Shown here one piece after another: positions 45,083 through 56,537 of a DNA stretch of 64,000 nt. The position numbers were made by a program, and so were the translations under genes. The notes below the pieces were generated by a model. The model saw nothing but the letters and a program-made list of their open reading frames with translations, did no database searches and was not told the origin of the DNA. The stretch covers positions 310,001-374,000 of the forward strand of contig NZ_CP007773.1 of assembly GCF_000816305.1 (NCBI RefSeq), in the 5' to 3' direction. The DNA comes from Campylobacter subantarcticus LMG 24377. GTDB taxonomy: Bacteria; Campylobacterota; Campylobacteria; Campylobacterales; Campylobacteraceae. Each line of letters opens with the position of its first letter. The first letter of the stretch is position 1.

Positions 45083-46564
45083 ATGGAGGTTGTACACATT
45101 AATACTCAAATTGCGATAATGTTTGTCGCATATTCAGCATTAATGCTTTTTATCGGATTTTATTTTTATAAACAAAATAAAAACTCAGAGGACTATTTTT
45201 TAGGCGGTCGTTCTATGGGGCCTGTGGTTTCAGCACTTAGTGCTGGAGCTTCTGATATGAGTGGTTGGCTTTTAATGGGTTTGCCAGGAGCTTTATATGT
45301 AAGTGGTTTAGCTGAAAGTTATATTGCAATAGGGCTTAGTATAGGAGCATTTTTAAATTGGGCTTTTATAGCAAAAAGACTTAGAATTTATACTAGTGTG
45401 ATTGCAAATTCTATTACAATTCCAGATTATTTTGAAACAAGATTTGATGATGATAAGCATATATTAAGAGTGGTTTGCGCTATTGTTATTTTGATCTTCT
45501 TTACTTTTTATGTTTCTTCAGGGCTTGTGGGTGGAGCAAAGCTTTTTGAGGCAACTTTTGGAATCCAATATGACTATGCTTTAACTACAGGAACTGTGGT
45601 TATAGTTGCTTATACATTTTTGGGTGGATATAAGGCAGTTTGTTGGACGGATTTAATTCAAGGTTTATTGATGATGAGTGCTTTGATTATTGTGCCTATA
45701 GTGATGGTTTATCATTTGGGTGGTTTTAGTGAAGCTGTTAATATAGTCAAAGAAATCAAGCCAAATACTTTTTCTATGGGAGAAGGATTAAGCTTTTTAG
45801 GTATAGTTTCAGCACTTTCATGGGGACTTGGATATTTTGGCCAGCCACATATTTTGGTGCGCTTTATGTCGATAAGATCAACTAAAGATATTCCAACTGC
45901 CACTTTTGTAGGAATTTCTTGGATGGTTATATCTTTAATTGGCGCTTGTTTGATAGGTATTTTAGGTATAGCTTATGTGAGTAAATTTGAGCTCAGTTTG
46001 CAAGATCCTGAAAAGGTTTTTATAGCAATGTCGCAATTACTTTTTAATCCTTGGATAGCAGGTATTTTACTTAGTGCTATTTTAGCAGCCATTATGAGCA
46101 CAGCAAGTTCGCAATTGCTTGTTTCAAGTTCAACTATAGCAGAAGATTTTTATAAAAGAATTTTTAATAAAGAAGCTTCTAATAAAATGGTAATGACTTT
46201 AGGTAGATTTGGAGTTTTAGCAGTAGCTGTGATAGCTTTTATCATCTCTACGGATAAAAATTCAAGCGTATTAAGTATAGTGGCTTATGCTTGGGCAGGG
46301 TTTGGAGCAAGTTTTGGTTCTGTGATGCTCTTTTCTTTGTTTTGGTCAAAAATGACTAGATATGCTGCTATTGCAGGTATGATTACCGGTGCAGTTGTAG
46401 TAGTAGTATATAAAAATTTCTTGGCCAAATGGCTTGAATTTCCTATTTATGAAATTATCCCAGGATTTTTAGCTGCTTCTGTTGTAATTATCTTGGTAAG
46501 TTTAGTCACAAAAGTACGCCCAGGAACTAAAGCAGCGTATGAAACAATGTTGAAGCATCTTTAA
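45083..46564 (+). CDS. putP: Sodium/proline symporter
   Basis: PutP imports proline with sodium, supplying PutA. The 493-residue product has about 13 membrane segments and sodium/solute symporter family landmarks: [26 protein letters not shown]-type sequence near residue 35 and [13 protein letters not shown] near 250. An AAAGGAG site precedes it, and it follows putA directly. Proline is a major growth substrate for many campylobacters. Confidence 0.95.
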   Translation: MEVVHINTQIAIMFVAYSALMLFIGFYFYKQNKNSEDYFLGGRSMGPVVSALSAGASDMSGWLLMGLPGALYVSGLAESYIAIGLSIGAFLNWAFIAKRLRIYTSVIANSITIPDYFETRFDDDKHILRVVCAIVILIFFTFYVSSGLVGGAKLFEATFGIQYDYALTTGTVVIVAYTFLGGYKAVCWTDLIQGLLMMSALIIVPIVMVYHLGGFSEAVNIVKEIKPNTFSMGEGLSFLGIVSALSWGLGYFGQPHILVRFMSIRSTKDIPTATFVGISWMVISLIGACLIGILGIAYVSKFELSLQDPEKVFIAMSQLLFNPWIAGILLSAILAAIMSTASSQLLVSSSTIAEDFYKRIFNKEASNKMVMTLGRFGVLAVAVIAFIISTDKNSSVLSIVAYAWAGFGASFGSVMLFSLFWSKMTRYAAIAGMITGAVVVVVYKNFLAKWLEFPIYEIIPGFLAASVVIILVSLVTKVRPGTKAAYETMLKHL

Positions 46565-46571
46565 CATATAC

Positions 46572-46594
46572 TCAAAAGCCTTTAAGGCTTTTGA
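46572..46594. terminator. Bidirectional hairpin between putP and fdhU
   Basis: TCAAAAGCC / GGCTTTTGA form a 9-bp stem around TTTAA. The arms contain A and T runs on both sides, so it can serve both convergent genes. It overlaps the fdhU stop. The downstream T run is weak. Confidence 0.6.
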
Positions 46595-46809
46595 ATTAAA
46601 AATCTTAGCGTTGGACCATCTTGATTTATCTCTAGAATTTTAAAACCACGATTTTTTGCATCTTGCGGTATAGAATTAATACTTTGTGGACAATCACATA
46701 AGATTTCTAAAACTTCGCCTGATTTTAGTTCTTTTAAAGCATCAATAGTAGCTATAGCAGGGTATGGACAAGCTTCACCTTCTAAGTTTAAACTATAATG
46801 AATAATCAT
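46582..46809 (-). CDS. fdhU: TusA/SirA-like protein FdhU
   Basis: The 75-residue product is a TusA-like fold with the CPxP motif (GEACPYPAIATIDALKEL). In C. jejuni the fdhT-fdhU pair is needed for selenium-dependent formate dehydrogenase activity, with FdhU thought to handle selenium or sulfur in the cytoplasm. It overlaps fdhT by 4 bp, so the two are coupled. Confidence 0.9.
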   Translation of the reverse strand: MIIHYSLNLEGEACPYPAIATIDALKELKSGEVLEILCDCPQSINSIPQDAKNRGFKILEINQDGPTLRFLIQKP

Positions 46810-48020
46810 ATTTTCCCTTTTTTATTTTGTTTGAAAAAGAATGATTTTTTAAACTTTAATATGAATAAAAATAAAGTTCCAAATAAAACTAAATTAATCA
46901 ATAAGCCATTAAAATAACCAAATTCGTTTAAAATATGAACCTTTACTCCGTCTGTTAAGAAATTTGGAAAATGATTATAACTTAAAGCTAATATCATAGT
47001 GCCAATAATATTTGCAATACCCGCTATAATAAAATGACTTTGTCCTTCACAAGCTCTATACATCCAGCCACATTCGCACCCACCCGCAAAAACTATCCCA
47101 AAGCCAAACAAAAAAGCACCTAAAGCAACATTTGGTGATATTTCTATTATTTTGCTAGTGTGTCCTTGTAAGATAAAAGCAAAGGCTATTAAACAAGCTA
47201 TAATCATCCCTATTAAAGCACCTTTTATAGTATTATCTCTACCAAATAAAAACAAATCTCTAAAGCAAGAAGTAAAACAAATTTGAGCTCTAGATATAAT
47301 AAAACCAAAAACAAAGCCAAATATTAGCGCTAAGGGAAGAATACTTTCTTTGTTTTTAATATTTAAAGGTTGTTTCTGTATTATAAATACAGCATAAGCG
47401 ATAAAAACTATAAATAAAATAAGTCCTATGTAAAAATATATCTTTACGGTTTTATTTTGTGTTTTTAATGGTTGGTTTTCTTTGCAAACGCGTTGTAATT
47501 TGGCTTTTGGTTTAAAAGGTGCTAGATTGCAAACTTTAACAGCTAGATAAATCCCTAAAATCATAAATATAGTAAAAACCCAAGTATGTAAAGAAAAATA
47601 AGGCAAGCCTGTAAAAAAATTTGCCAAGTTGCAACCAAAAGCAAGTCTTGCGCCAAATCCGGATAAAATTCCACCTATAATAGCTTGAAAAATTCGAATT
47701 TTACTAACAGGTAAGCGCCATTTGAATTTATTTGCTAAAAACGCAGCACTTAAACACCCTATAAACATACCTATAAGCATAATACCATCAATCCTTGTTA
47801 AAGGGGTTCCACTTAAATTTTGCTTTTGATAATAAGAATAAGAGCTTAAATCCATACCAAAAAATTCTAAAAGCTCTCCACCCCAGCGCGTCATTTCGCC
47901 AGTGACTGCCCAAACACTACCAAAAATTCCAAAATAAATAGCACTTAAAATTCCAAGCATAATCATGCCTTTGGAATTATTCCAAAAATTTATAAAAAAA
48001 GATTGTTTAAAAGAATGCAT
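46806..48020 (-). CDS. fdhT: YeeE/YedE-family membrane transporter FdhT
   Basis: The 404-residue product has about ten membrane segments and the YeeE/YedE (DUF395) repeats, each with conserved Gly/Cys patches: GARLAFGCNLANFF in one, FAGGCECGWMYRACEGQ in the other. YedE-type proteins are proposed selenium-compound or sulfur-compound importers; in C. jejuni FdhT supports Sec incorporation into FdhA. It leads fdhU and is divergent from selC-purA. Confidence 0.9.
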   Translation of the reverse strand: MHSFKQSFFINFWNNSKGMIMLGILSAIYFGIFGSVWAVTGEMTRWGGELLEFFGMDLSSYSYYQKQNLSGTPLTRIDGIMLIGMFIGCLSAAFLANKFKWRLPVSKIRIFQAIIGGILSGFGARLAFGCNLANFFTGLPYFSLHTWVFTIFMILGIYLAVKVCNLAPFKPKAKLQRVCKENQPLKTQNKTVKIYFYIGLILFIVFIAYAVFIIQKQPLNIKNKESILPLALIFGFVFGFIISRAQICFTSCFRDLFLFGRDNTIKGALIGMIIACLIAFAFILQGHTSKIIEISPNVALGAFLFGFGIVFAGGCECGWMYRACEGQSHFIIAGIANIIGTMILALSYNHFPNFLTDGVKVHILNEFGYFNGLLINLVLFGTLFLFILKFKKSFFFKQNKKGKI

Positions 48021-48042
48021 TGTTGTATCCAGAAATTGTAAT

Positions 48043-48057
48043 TGTCAAAACTTGACA
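48043..48057. promoter_or_regulatory. Inverted repeat TGTCAA-N3-TTGACA in the fdhT leader
   Basis: This 15-bp perfect repeat lies between a minus-strand TATAAT (48071-48076) and the fdhT start at 48020, about where transcription would begin. That is a classic repressor position. It could mediate selenium- or redox-dependent control of fdhTU, but no regulator is identified. Confidence 0.5.
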
Positions 48058-48180
48058 CTAAAAAACTAGTATTATAGCTAATAAATTTATACAAAATAAA
48101 ATATTATCATTAAAAATAGTTTCAAATTTACGTATTTAATTTTTGTTTTAATTAAAAATATTAAGATATAATATATTTTT

Positions 48181-49968
<1,788 letters not shown>

Positions 49969-49972
<4 letters not shown>

Positions 49973-50484
49973 AAAAGATAATATATTTATTTGTTTTTAT
50001 AGGGGTTTTGCATGCTCAACAAAGTTGTGAGCAGTATTTTGAAGCTAGAAAAGAGCAAATGCAAGAACAAATCAGAGAATACGATGAAGCTAGACAAGGC
50101 TTAGAGGCTTATAAGGCTTCTTTTGAAGCTTTACAGAAAGAAAAAATGCAAGTTTTAGTGCAAAAAGAAGCAGATATTAATGCAAGTTTAGAACAAATAA
50201 AAACTTTAAAAGAACAAAATGAGCGTATTTTAGAAGCAACAAAGAAAAATCTTCAAGTGATTAATGATAAAACTATGGGTCGTATTACAGAAATTTACGC
50301 AAAAATGAAAGATGTAGCAGTTGCGGGGATATTAAGTGAGATGGAGTCAGATGAGGCTTCGAGAATTTTACTTTCATTAGATCCTAGAAAAATTTCATCT
50401 GTTATGGCTAAGATGGATCCTAAAAAAGCTTCAGATTTAACCTTGCTTTTGAAAAATTTAGATCAAAATGCAAGTTCGCAATAA
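49969..50484 (+). CDS. Periplasmic coiled-coil protein with MgtE-N/FliG-like domain
   Basis: The 171-residue product has a Sec signal ending near LHAQ, a long coiled coil and a C-terminal domain (about 105-165: MKDVAVAGILSEMESDEASRILLSLDPRKISSVMAKMDP). That domain has the pattern of MgtE-N/FliG-like motifs. Its C. jejuni counterpart Cj1496c is described as an N-glycosylated protein affecting invasion and colonisation. It overlaps the fliJ-like gene. A role with flagella is plausible from the neighbour. Confidence 0.78.
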
Positions 50485-50545
50485 GTTTTAAGCAGTTTTT
50501 ACCTTTTTTTTAGTATTATTTCAATAAAAATAAAAAGGTGAATAA

Positions 50546-51097
50546 ATGCGTATCAAACCAGCTCACATACCTTATATAGCAAATAAAATTATACTTGATT
50601 TAATGCATTCTTCTTTTGTAAAAATCAAAGATGATAGCCAAAAACTTTTAAAAGTTGCAAAAGAGATTATAGAAATAGATGTTTTGAATGAGCGTAAGCT
50701 AGATGAAAAAGCAAAAGAGCTTCTAGAAAGCCAAGAAGATGAGATTGAGTTTATGCAAATTGACAGAAAAAGTATGTTTTGGATGATCAAGAAAAAATTA
50801 GCTAATGAGTTTAAATTTATACTTGATAGCGAAGATCGATACAACAACCTTTCTCATAAAATTTTAGAAAATTTAGTAGAAGAGGATTTGATTAACTACA
50901 ATGTATCAGAAAATCGCGTGAAAAATCTAATTTTTTCAAGTATTATGTCTTATTTAAAAGAATATGAAAATTTAGAAGATTTGGTTTATGAAAAAATTTC
51001 AAATTATAAAAGAAAGCTTATCCCAGGTTCTGAAGAATATGAATTAGTATTTGAAAAGTTATATCAAGAAGAGCTTAGAAAAAAGGGACTTTTATGA
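50546..51097 (+). CDS. DUF507 family protein
   Basis: The 183-residue product starts MRIKPAHIPYIANKI and is helical and charged throughout, in line with DUF507 proteins found across epsilonproteobacteria and Aquificae. It has a duplicated plan, with similar blocks around IDVLNERKLDEKAKELLE and a later matching half. It overlaps carA by 4 bp. Function is unknown. Confidence 0.8.
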   Translation: MRIKPAHIPYIANKIILDLMHSSFVKIKDDSQKLLKVAKEIIEIDVLNERKLDEKAKELLESQEDEIEFMQIDRKSMFWMIKKKLANEFKFILDSEDRYNNLSHKILENLVEEDLINYNVSENRVKNLIFSSIMSYLKEYENLEDLVYEKISNYKRKLIPGSEEYELVFEKLYQEELRKKGLL

Positions 51098-52212
51098 AAG
51101 CTTATATTTATATAGAAAATGATGTTTTTTTAAGTGCAAAGGCTTTTGGGCAAAATGGAACTTTTTTTGGTGAGCTTGTTTTTAATACCTCTTTAACGGG
51201 CTATCAAGAGATTATTTCTGATCCTTCATATGCGGGTCAATTTGTGGTTTTTTCAATGCCAGAAATTGGTATAGTTGGTGTTAATAATGAAGATAATGAA
51301 AGCAAAGAAATTTTTGCTAGTGGTATGATCATAAGAGAATTAAATGAAGATTATTCTAATTTTAGAGCCAATAGTTCTTTAAGTACTTATTTGAAAAACC
51401 ATAGGAAGATAGGGCTTTACGAAATTGATACTAGATTTTTAGTTAAAATGATTAGAGATCAAGGCAATTTAAGAGCTGTTATTTCTACTGAAATCAAAGA
51501 CAAAGAAGAGCTTAAAAAAATACTTCTTTCTAGTGCTAAAATCGATGAGGTAAATTATGTAGCACAAGTTAGCACTAAAAGCTCTTATAGGCATAGTAAA
51601 GGTGCTTGGGATCATAGCAAAAAAGCTTATGAGAATATAAAAACAAGTGGTAAAAAAATAGCTGTGATTGATTATGGTGTAAAAGAAAATATTTTAAATG
51701 AGCTTGTAAGCGTAGGACTTGAAGTAGAAGTTTTTCCTTATAATACCAAGGCAAAAGATTTGATTGATTTATACCAAAAAGGTGCAATTCATGGTATATT
51801 TTTATCAAATGGACCAGGTGAGCCAAAAATTTTAAAAGATGAAATTGCAGAGATTAAAAAACTAGTAGAAGCAAAAATTCCTATGTTAGGTATTTGTTTG
51901 GGGCACCAACTTTTAAGTAATGCATTTGGTTATGAAACTTATAAGATGAAATTTGGTCAACATGGAGCAAATCATCCTGTGATTAATCTTACTAATAACA
52001 TGGTTGAAATTACAGCACAAAATCACAATTATAATGTGCCAGAAAAAATAGCAGAGGTTGCAACTATTACTCATAGAAATTTATTTGGCGATAATGTAGA
52101 GGGTGTAAGATATAAAAATTATCCTATTATATCAGTGCAACATCACCCAGAAGGATCATCAGGGCCGCATGAGAGCAAATATATCTTTAAAGAATTTTTA
52201 GAGCTTTTGTGA
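51094..52212 (+). CDS. carA: Carbamoyl-phosphate synthase small subunit
   Basis: CarA is the glutaminase subunit feeding ammonia to CarB for arginine and pyrimidine synthesis. The 372-residue product has the N-terminal FNTSLTGYQEIISDPSYAGQ motif and a class I glutamine amidotransferase domain. That domain has catalytic Cys in LGICLGHQLL near residue 268 and a His/Glu pair in QHHPEGSSGP near 350. carB is not in the window. Confidence 0.97.
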   Translation: MKAYIYIENDVFLSAKAFGQNGTFFGELVFNTSLTGYQEIISDPSYAGQFVVFSMPEIGIVGVNNEDNESKEIFASGMIIRELNEDYSNFRANSSLSTYLKNHRKIGLYEIDTRFLVKMIRDQGNLRAVISTEIKDKEELKKILLSSAKIDEVNYVAQVSTKSSYRHSKGAWDHSKKAYENIKTSGKKIAVIDYGVKENILNELVSVGLEVEVFPYNTKAKDLIDLYQKGAIHGIFLSNGPGEPKILKDEIAEIKKLVEAKIPMLGICLGHQLLSNAFGYETYKMKFGQHGANHPVINLTNNMVEITAQNHNYNVPEKIAEVATITHRNLFGDNVEGVRYKNYPIISVQHHPEGSSGPHESKYIFKEFLELL

Positions 52213-52871
52213 ATTTAGATTTCATTGCTTTAGCGAGTATAGCTTTTCTTTCAAGCTTTGGACATTGCTATGGAATGTGCGGAGGCTTTGTTTTGGCTTA
52301 TACTCAACTTTCAAAGCAAATCAAACTTCCTTTTTCTCTTTTGATTTTCTCTTATCATTTATCTCGAATTTTTACCTATGTTTGTTTAGGCGTGTTTTTT
52401 GGATTTTTTGGAAATTTATTTTCTTTTAGCGAATTTGCAAAAGGTGTAATGTTTTTTGTTATCGGGATTTTTATGATGATTTTAGCTTGTGCTTTAATTT
52501 TTAAAGGAAAATTTTTAGCTTTTTTTGAAAATTCTTTAATTTTTGACTGTATTGTCAAAAAAAATATTTCCAAACTAATTCAAAATAAGTCTTTAAAAAG
52601 TACTATTTTTTTAGGCTTTTTAAATGGTTTTGTGCCTTGTGGCTTGGTGTATTTTTATATAGCTTTTGGAATGAGCGTGCAAAATGTTTATTTAGCAGCG
52701 TTAATTATGTTTATTTTTGGACTTTCAACCTTGCCCGCATTGGTTTTTTTTGCTTATTTTTCTAAAACACTGAGTGAAAAATTTCAAAAAACAATTAGTT
52801 TGATTTCTTATATTTTAATCTTTTTTTATGGCGTGTATTTTTCTTATACAGGTTTTATGCTCACACGATAA
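52209..52871 (+). CDS. TauE/SafE-like (DsbD-related) six-helix membrane protein
   Basis: The 220-residue product begins at a GTG overlapping the carA stop and has six membrane segments. The motif GHCYGMCGGFVLAY is near residue 18 and a repeat-like NGFVPCGLVY near 138. These belong to the UreH/DsbD-like family, often annotated as a sulfite exporter. Homologues commonly sit beside cbb3 oxidase genes, so a part in copper or haem-protein maturation is plausible but not shown. Confidence 0.82.
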   Translation: MNLDFIALASIAFLSSFGHCYGMCGGFVLAYTQLSKQIKLPFSLLIFSYHLSRIFTYVCLGVFFGFFGNLFSFSEFAKGVMFFVIGIFMMILACALIFKGKFLAFFENSLIFDCIVKKNISKLIQNKSLKSTIFLGFLNGFVPCGLVYFYIAFGMSVQNVYLAALIMFIFGLSTLPALVFFAYFSKTLSEKFQKTISLISYILIFFYGVYFSYTGFMLTR

Positions 52872-52925
52872 TATTATAATTTATTAATAAATAATAAATA
52901 ATTTGACATAATTTAAGCTAAAAAA

Positions 52926-52945
52926 GATATTAAATATCATATAAT
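52926..52945 (+). promoter_or_regulatory. cco operon promoter with adjacent palindrome
   Basis: A TATAAT at 52940-52945 lies 43 bp before ccoN. Directly before it is the 13-bp palindrome GATAT-TAA-ATATC (52926-52938). The AAGGAGAGG ribosome site is strong. The palindrome could be an operator or chance in an AT-rich gap. Confidence 0.45.
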
Positions 52946-52987
52946 ATAAAGATTGCATAATTGCAGAAAAAAACTTAAGGAGAGGAA

Positions 52988-54454
52988 ATGCACCCAGGAA
53001 ATGCGTTAAACTATGACTATACGGTTGCAAAATACTTTATGTTTGCTACCTTATTGTTTGGTGTTATTGGTATGGCTATTGGAACGCTTATTGCCTTCCA
53101 AATGGCTTATCCGGATTTAAACTATTTAGCCGGTGAGTATGGTACTTTTTCAAGACTTAGACCATTACACACTTCAGGTGTAATTTTTGGTTTTATGCTC
53201 TCAGGAATTTGGGCAACTTGGTATTATATTGGTCAGCGTGTGTTAAAAGTTAGTATGGCGGAATCAAGCTTTTTAATGTTTGTTGGTAAATTACATTTTT
53301 GGCTTTATATGATTACTATGATTATAGCCGTCATAACTTTATTTGCAGGTATTAGTACTTCAAAAGAATACGCAGAACTTGAATGGCCACTTGATATATT
53401 GGTAGTTTTAGTTTGGGTTTTATGGGGTGTAAGTATTTTTGGACTTATTGGAATTCGCCGTGAAAAAACTTTATATGTTTCACTTTGGTATTATATAGCT
53501 ACTTTCTTAGGTATAGCGATGCTTTATTTATTCAACAATATGGCAGTGCCTACTTATTTTGTAAGTGGTGTGGGTGATTGGTGGCATAGTGTTTCTATGT
53601 ATGCAGGAACAAATGATGCGTTAGTTCAATGGTGGTATGGGCACAATGCAGTTGCATTTGTATTTACTGTTGGTATTATTGCTCAAATTTATTATTTCTT
53701 ACCAAAAGAAAGCGGTCAGCCAATTTTCTCATATAAATTATCTTTATTTGCGTTTTGGGGTTTAATGTTTGTTTATCTATGGGCAGGTGGACACCACTTG
53801 ATTTATTCTACTGTGCCTGATTGGATGCAAACTATGGGTTCAGTTTTTTCAATTGTTCTTATTTTACCTTCTTGGGGTTCAGCAATTAATATTTTACTTA
53901 CTATGAAAGGTGAGTGGAGCCAATTAAGAGAAAGTCCGTTGATTAAATTTATGATTTTAGCTTCAACTTTTTATATGTTTTCAACTTTAGAAGGTCCTAT
54001 TCTTTCTATTAAATCAGTTAATGCATTAGCACACTTTACAGATTGGATTCCAGGACATGTTCATGATGGTACTCTAGGTTGGGTTGGCTTTATGACTATG
54101 GCTGCACTTTATCACATGGTGCCTAGAATGTTTAAAAGAGAACTATATAGTAAATCATTAATGGAAGCTCAATTTTGGATGCAAACCACAGGTATAGTAT
54201 TGTACTTTAGTTCTATGTGGATAGCAGGTATTACCCAAGGTATGATGTGGAGAGCTACAGATGAATATGGTAACTTACTTTATACTTTTATTGACACTGT
54301 TGAAGCTATTATTCCTTATTATTGGATTAGAGCTGTGGGTGGCTTGTTATATTTAGTAGGATTTTTTATGTTTGTTTATAATATTTATAAATCAATTTCG
54401 GTAGGTAGAGTGCTTGATAAAGAGCCAAAAAGTGCTTCACCTATGGCAGCATAA
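52988..54454 (+). CDS. ccoN: cbb3-type cytochrome oxidase subunit I
   Basis: CcoN holds the haem b and haem b-CuB centre of the high-affinity terminal oxidase. The 488-residue product has about 12 membrane segments. Histidine motifs include PLHTSG near residue 58, WWYGHNAV near 218, AGGHHLIY near 264 and DWIPGHVHDGTLGW near 350. This is the usual ccoNOQP order and the main oxidase for microaerobic growth. Confidence 0.98.
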   Translation: MHPGNALNYDYTVAKYFMFATLLFGVIGMAIGTLIAFQMAYPDLNYLAGEYGTFSRLRPLHTSGVIFGFMLSGIWATWYYIGQRVLKVSMAESSFLMFVGKLHFWLYMITMIIAVITLFAGISTSKEYAELEWPLDILVVLVWVLWGVSIFGLIGIRREKTLYVSLWYYIATFLGIAMLYLFNNMAVPTYFVSGVGDWWHSVSMYAGTNDALVQWWYGHNAVAFVFTVGIIAQIYYFLPKESGQPIFSYKLSLFAFWGLMFVYLWAGGHHLIYSTVPDWMQTMGSVFSIVLILPSWGSAINILLTMKGEWSQLRESPLIKFMILASTFYMFSTLEGPILSIKSVNALAHFTDWIPGHVHDGTLGWVGFMTMAALYHMVPRMFKRELYSKSLMEAQFWMQTTGIVLYFSSMWIAGITQGMMWRATDEYGNLLYTFIDTVEAIIPYYWIRAVGGLLYLVGFFMFVYNIYKSISVGRVLDKEPKSASPMAA

Positions 54455-54465
54455 GGAGGAAAAAT

Positions 54466-55131
54466 ATGTTTAGTTGGTTAGAAAAAAATCCATTCTTTTT
54501 TGCTGTAGCAGTATTTATAGTGATTGCATATGCAGGTATTGTAGAAGTTTTACCTGATTTTGCTCAGAATGCAAGACCAATTGAAGGTAAAAAGCCTTAC
54601 ACAGTTTTACAACTTGCAGGACGCCATGCTTATATTAAAGAAAGTTGTAATGCATGTCATTCGCAACTTATTCGTCCTTTTAAATCAGAAACAGATCGTT
54701 ATGGTATGTATTCAGTTAGTGGTGAATATGCCTATGATAGACCGTTTTTATGGGGTTCAAAAAGAACAGGACCTGATTTATTACGTATAGGTAATTTTAG
54801 AACAACGGATTGGCATGAAAATCACATGTGGGATCCGGTTTCAGTTGTCCCTGGTTCTATTATGCCAGCTTATAAACATATGTTTAGTAATAATGCAAAT
54901 ATAGAAACAGCTTATGCAGAAGCACTAACTGTAAAAAAAGTTTTCAATGTACCTTATGATGTTGAAAATGGTACAAAACTAGGTACTTGGGAAGAAGCTC
55001 AAGCAGAAGTTAAAGCAGAAGCTCAAGCTATAGTAGATCAAATGAAAAATCAAGATGTTAAAGATGCGTTTGCTAGAGGCGAGATTAAAGAGATTGTAGC
55101 TTTAATTGCGTATCTTAACAGCTTAAAATAG
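54466..55131 (+). CDS. ccoO: cbb3-type cytochrome oxidase subunit II (monohaem c)
   Basis: The 221-residue product has one N-terminal membrane anchor and one CNACHSQLIRPF haem c site near residue 62, with the axial Met probably in GSIMPAYKH near 132. It follows ccoN after 11 bp with a strong AAGGAGG site. Confidence 0.97.
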   Translation: MFSWLEKNPFFFAVAVFIVIAYAGIVEVLPDFAQNARPIEGKKPYTVLQLAGRHAYIKESCNACHSQLIRPFKSETDRYGMYSVSGEYAYDRPFLWGSKRTGPDLLRIGNFRTTDWHENHMWDPVSVVPGSIMPAYKHMFSNNANIETAYAEALTVKKVFNVPYDVENGTKLGTWEEAQAEVKAEAQAIVDQMKNQDVKDAFARGEIKEIVALIAYLNSLK

Positions 55132-55139
55132 GAGAAACT

Positions 55140-55343
55140 ATGGATTTAGAACTAATAAGAGAGCTACAAGCTTATGGTTTTTTTGCTCTTGTAGTATTTT
55201 TAGTGGTAGTTTTGTATTCTTATTGGTTTCATTTGTATAGATCTGAAAAAACAGGTAGAAGAAATTATGAAAAATACGCTGATTTAGCATTGCATGATGA
55301 AATCAGCGATCGTGTTTTAGAGCAAAATAAAAGGAGTGCTTAA
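55140..55343 (+). CDS. ccoQ: cbb3-type cytochrome oxidase subunit CcoQ
   Basis: The 67-residue single-pass membrane protein starts MDLELIRELQAYGFFALV and ends in a charged tail, as for CcoQ. It overlaps ccoP in a TAATG arrangement. CcoQ stabilises the oxidase in other bacteria. Confidence 0.9.
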   Translation: MDLELIRELQAYGFFALVVFLVVVLYSYWFHLYRSEKTGRRNYEKYADLALHDEISDRVLEQNKRSA

Positions 55344-56221
55344 TGCAATGGTTGAATTTACAAGATAATGTTAATTTATTATCTTTTATCGGAGCAATTC
55401 TTATCATACTAATTACGCTTGTTGTGGTAGGAAAATTGTTTAAAAGTATGAAAGAAGAAAAGAGCCAAGGTGAACTAAGTGAGCATAGTTGGGATGGTAT
55501 AGGTGAGTTTAAAAATCCTATACCACTTGGTTGGGCTGTGGTATTTTTCTTAGCTATAGTATGGTGTATATGGTATTTTCTTTGGGGATACCCTTTAAAT
55601 AGTTATTCTCAAATTGGTGAGTATAATAAAGAAGTTCAAACACATAATGAAAAATTTGCGCAAAAATTTGCAAATTTAAGTGCACAAGATAAACAAGAAA
55701 TGGGTAAGAATATTTTCTTGGTTCAATGTTCTTCTTGTCATGGTATTACAGGTGATGGTATTAATGGAAAAGCACAAAATCTTAATGTATGGGGTTCAGA
55801 AGAAGGACTTATAGAGGTAATCACAAAAGGTTCTAAGGGTATGAATTATCCTATGGGTGAAATGTTGGGTGCGGCTGATAATGGCATAGATGAAGCTGAT
55901 GTTCCAGCAATTGCTGCTTATGTTGCTTCTGAAATTTCAGCGATTAAAAAAACTGAAAACCCTCAACTTGTAGCAAAAGGAAAAGAATTATTCGCTACTT
56001 GTACAGTGTGTCATGGTGAGAATGGAAAAGGAACTATTGATGGCCAATTGGTAGCTCCGGATTTAACAAAATATGGTAGTGCTGAGTTTGTAGTAGATGT
56101 TTTAAATCGTGGTAAAGCAGGTAGTATAGGTGTAATGCCTCATTTTAATAATGGTTTATTAAACGAGCTTCAAAAAGAAGCAGTTAGCGAATATGCAATT
56201 TCTCTTTCAAGGGGTGAATAA
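55343..56221 (+). CDS. ccoP: cbb3-type cytochrome oxidase subunit III (dihaem c)
   Basis: The 292-residue product has two N-terminal membrane segments (about 12-30 and 65-85) and two haem c sites, CSSCHGITGDG near residue 130 and CTVCHGENGKG near 221. It receives electrons from soluble cytochrome c. It overlaps the next small gene by one base. Confidence 0.97.
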   Translation: MQWLNLQDNVNLLSFIGAILIILITLVVVGKLFKSMKEEKSQGELSEHSWDGIGEFKNPIPLGWAVVFFLAIVWCIWYFLWGYPLNSYSQIGEYNKEVQTHNEKFAQKFANLSAQDKQEMGKNIFLVQCSSCHGITGDGINGKAQNLNVWGSEEGLIEVITKGSKGMNYPMGEMLGAADNGIDEADVPAIAAYVASEISAIKKTENPQLVAKGKELFATCTVCHGENGKGTIDGQLVAPDLTKYGSAEFVVDVLNRGKAGSIGVMPHFNNGLLNELQKEAVSEYAISLSRGE

Positions 56222-56433
56222 TGGAGAATTCAAATAGATGTGTATTTTCACTTTCGGGTGTTAGTGGAATGTTGATCGCGACAGTTTTATTGCTATCAAT
56301 TTTAACAGGACTTACTATTTGGGGGCTTAAAACACAGCAAGAAGTAATGCAAAAACCTTACAAAATAGAAAATGCAGAGCAAATTAAAATGTTTGATTCT
56401 AAAAGAGAAGAACATATTATCATAAAGGAATGA
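56221..56433 (+). CDS. DUF4006-type small membrane protein of the cco operon
   Basis: The 70-residue product has one membrane segment at about 14-38 and a charged C-terminus. Such a protein regularly follows ccoP in epsilonproteobacteria. The start overlaps the ccoP stop (TAATG). A role in oxidase assembly is inferred from place only. Confidence 0.78.
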   Translation: MENSNRCVFSLSGVSGMLIATVLLLSILTGLTIWGLKTQQEVMQKPYKIENAEQIKMFDSKREEHIIIKE

Positions 56434-56435
56434 TT

Positions 56436-56537
56436 ATGGCAAAAATTCTTGAATATCTAATTGTAGTTGGTTTAGTTGTAGCAGCAGGAGTTACTGCTTG
56501 GTCAGTTTTAACTGTAAATCACCTTTTTATAGGATGA
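56436..56537 (+). CDS. 33-residue single-pass membrane protein
   Basis: This short gene encodes MAKILEYLIVVGLVVAAG and 15 more residues, one complete membrane helix. It has an AAAGGAA ribosome site eight bases upstream, starts two bases after the preceding stop and ends in an ATGA overlap with the next gene. The tight packing argues that it is real. It may be a small cbb3 oxidase subunit or assembly peptide. Confidence 0.75.
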   Translation: MAKILEYLIVVGLVVAAGVTAWSVLTVNHLFIG

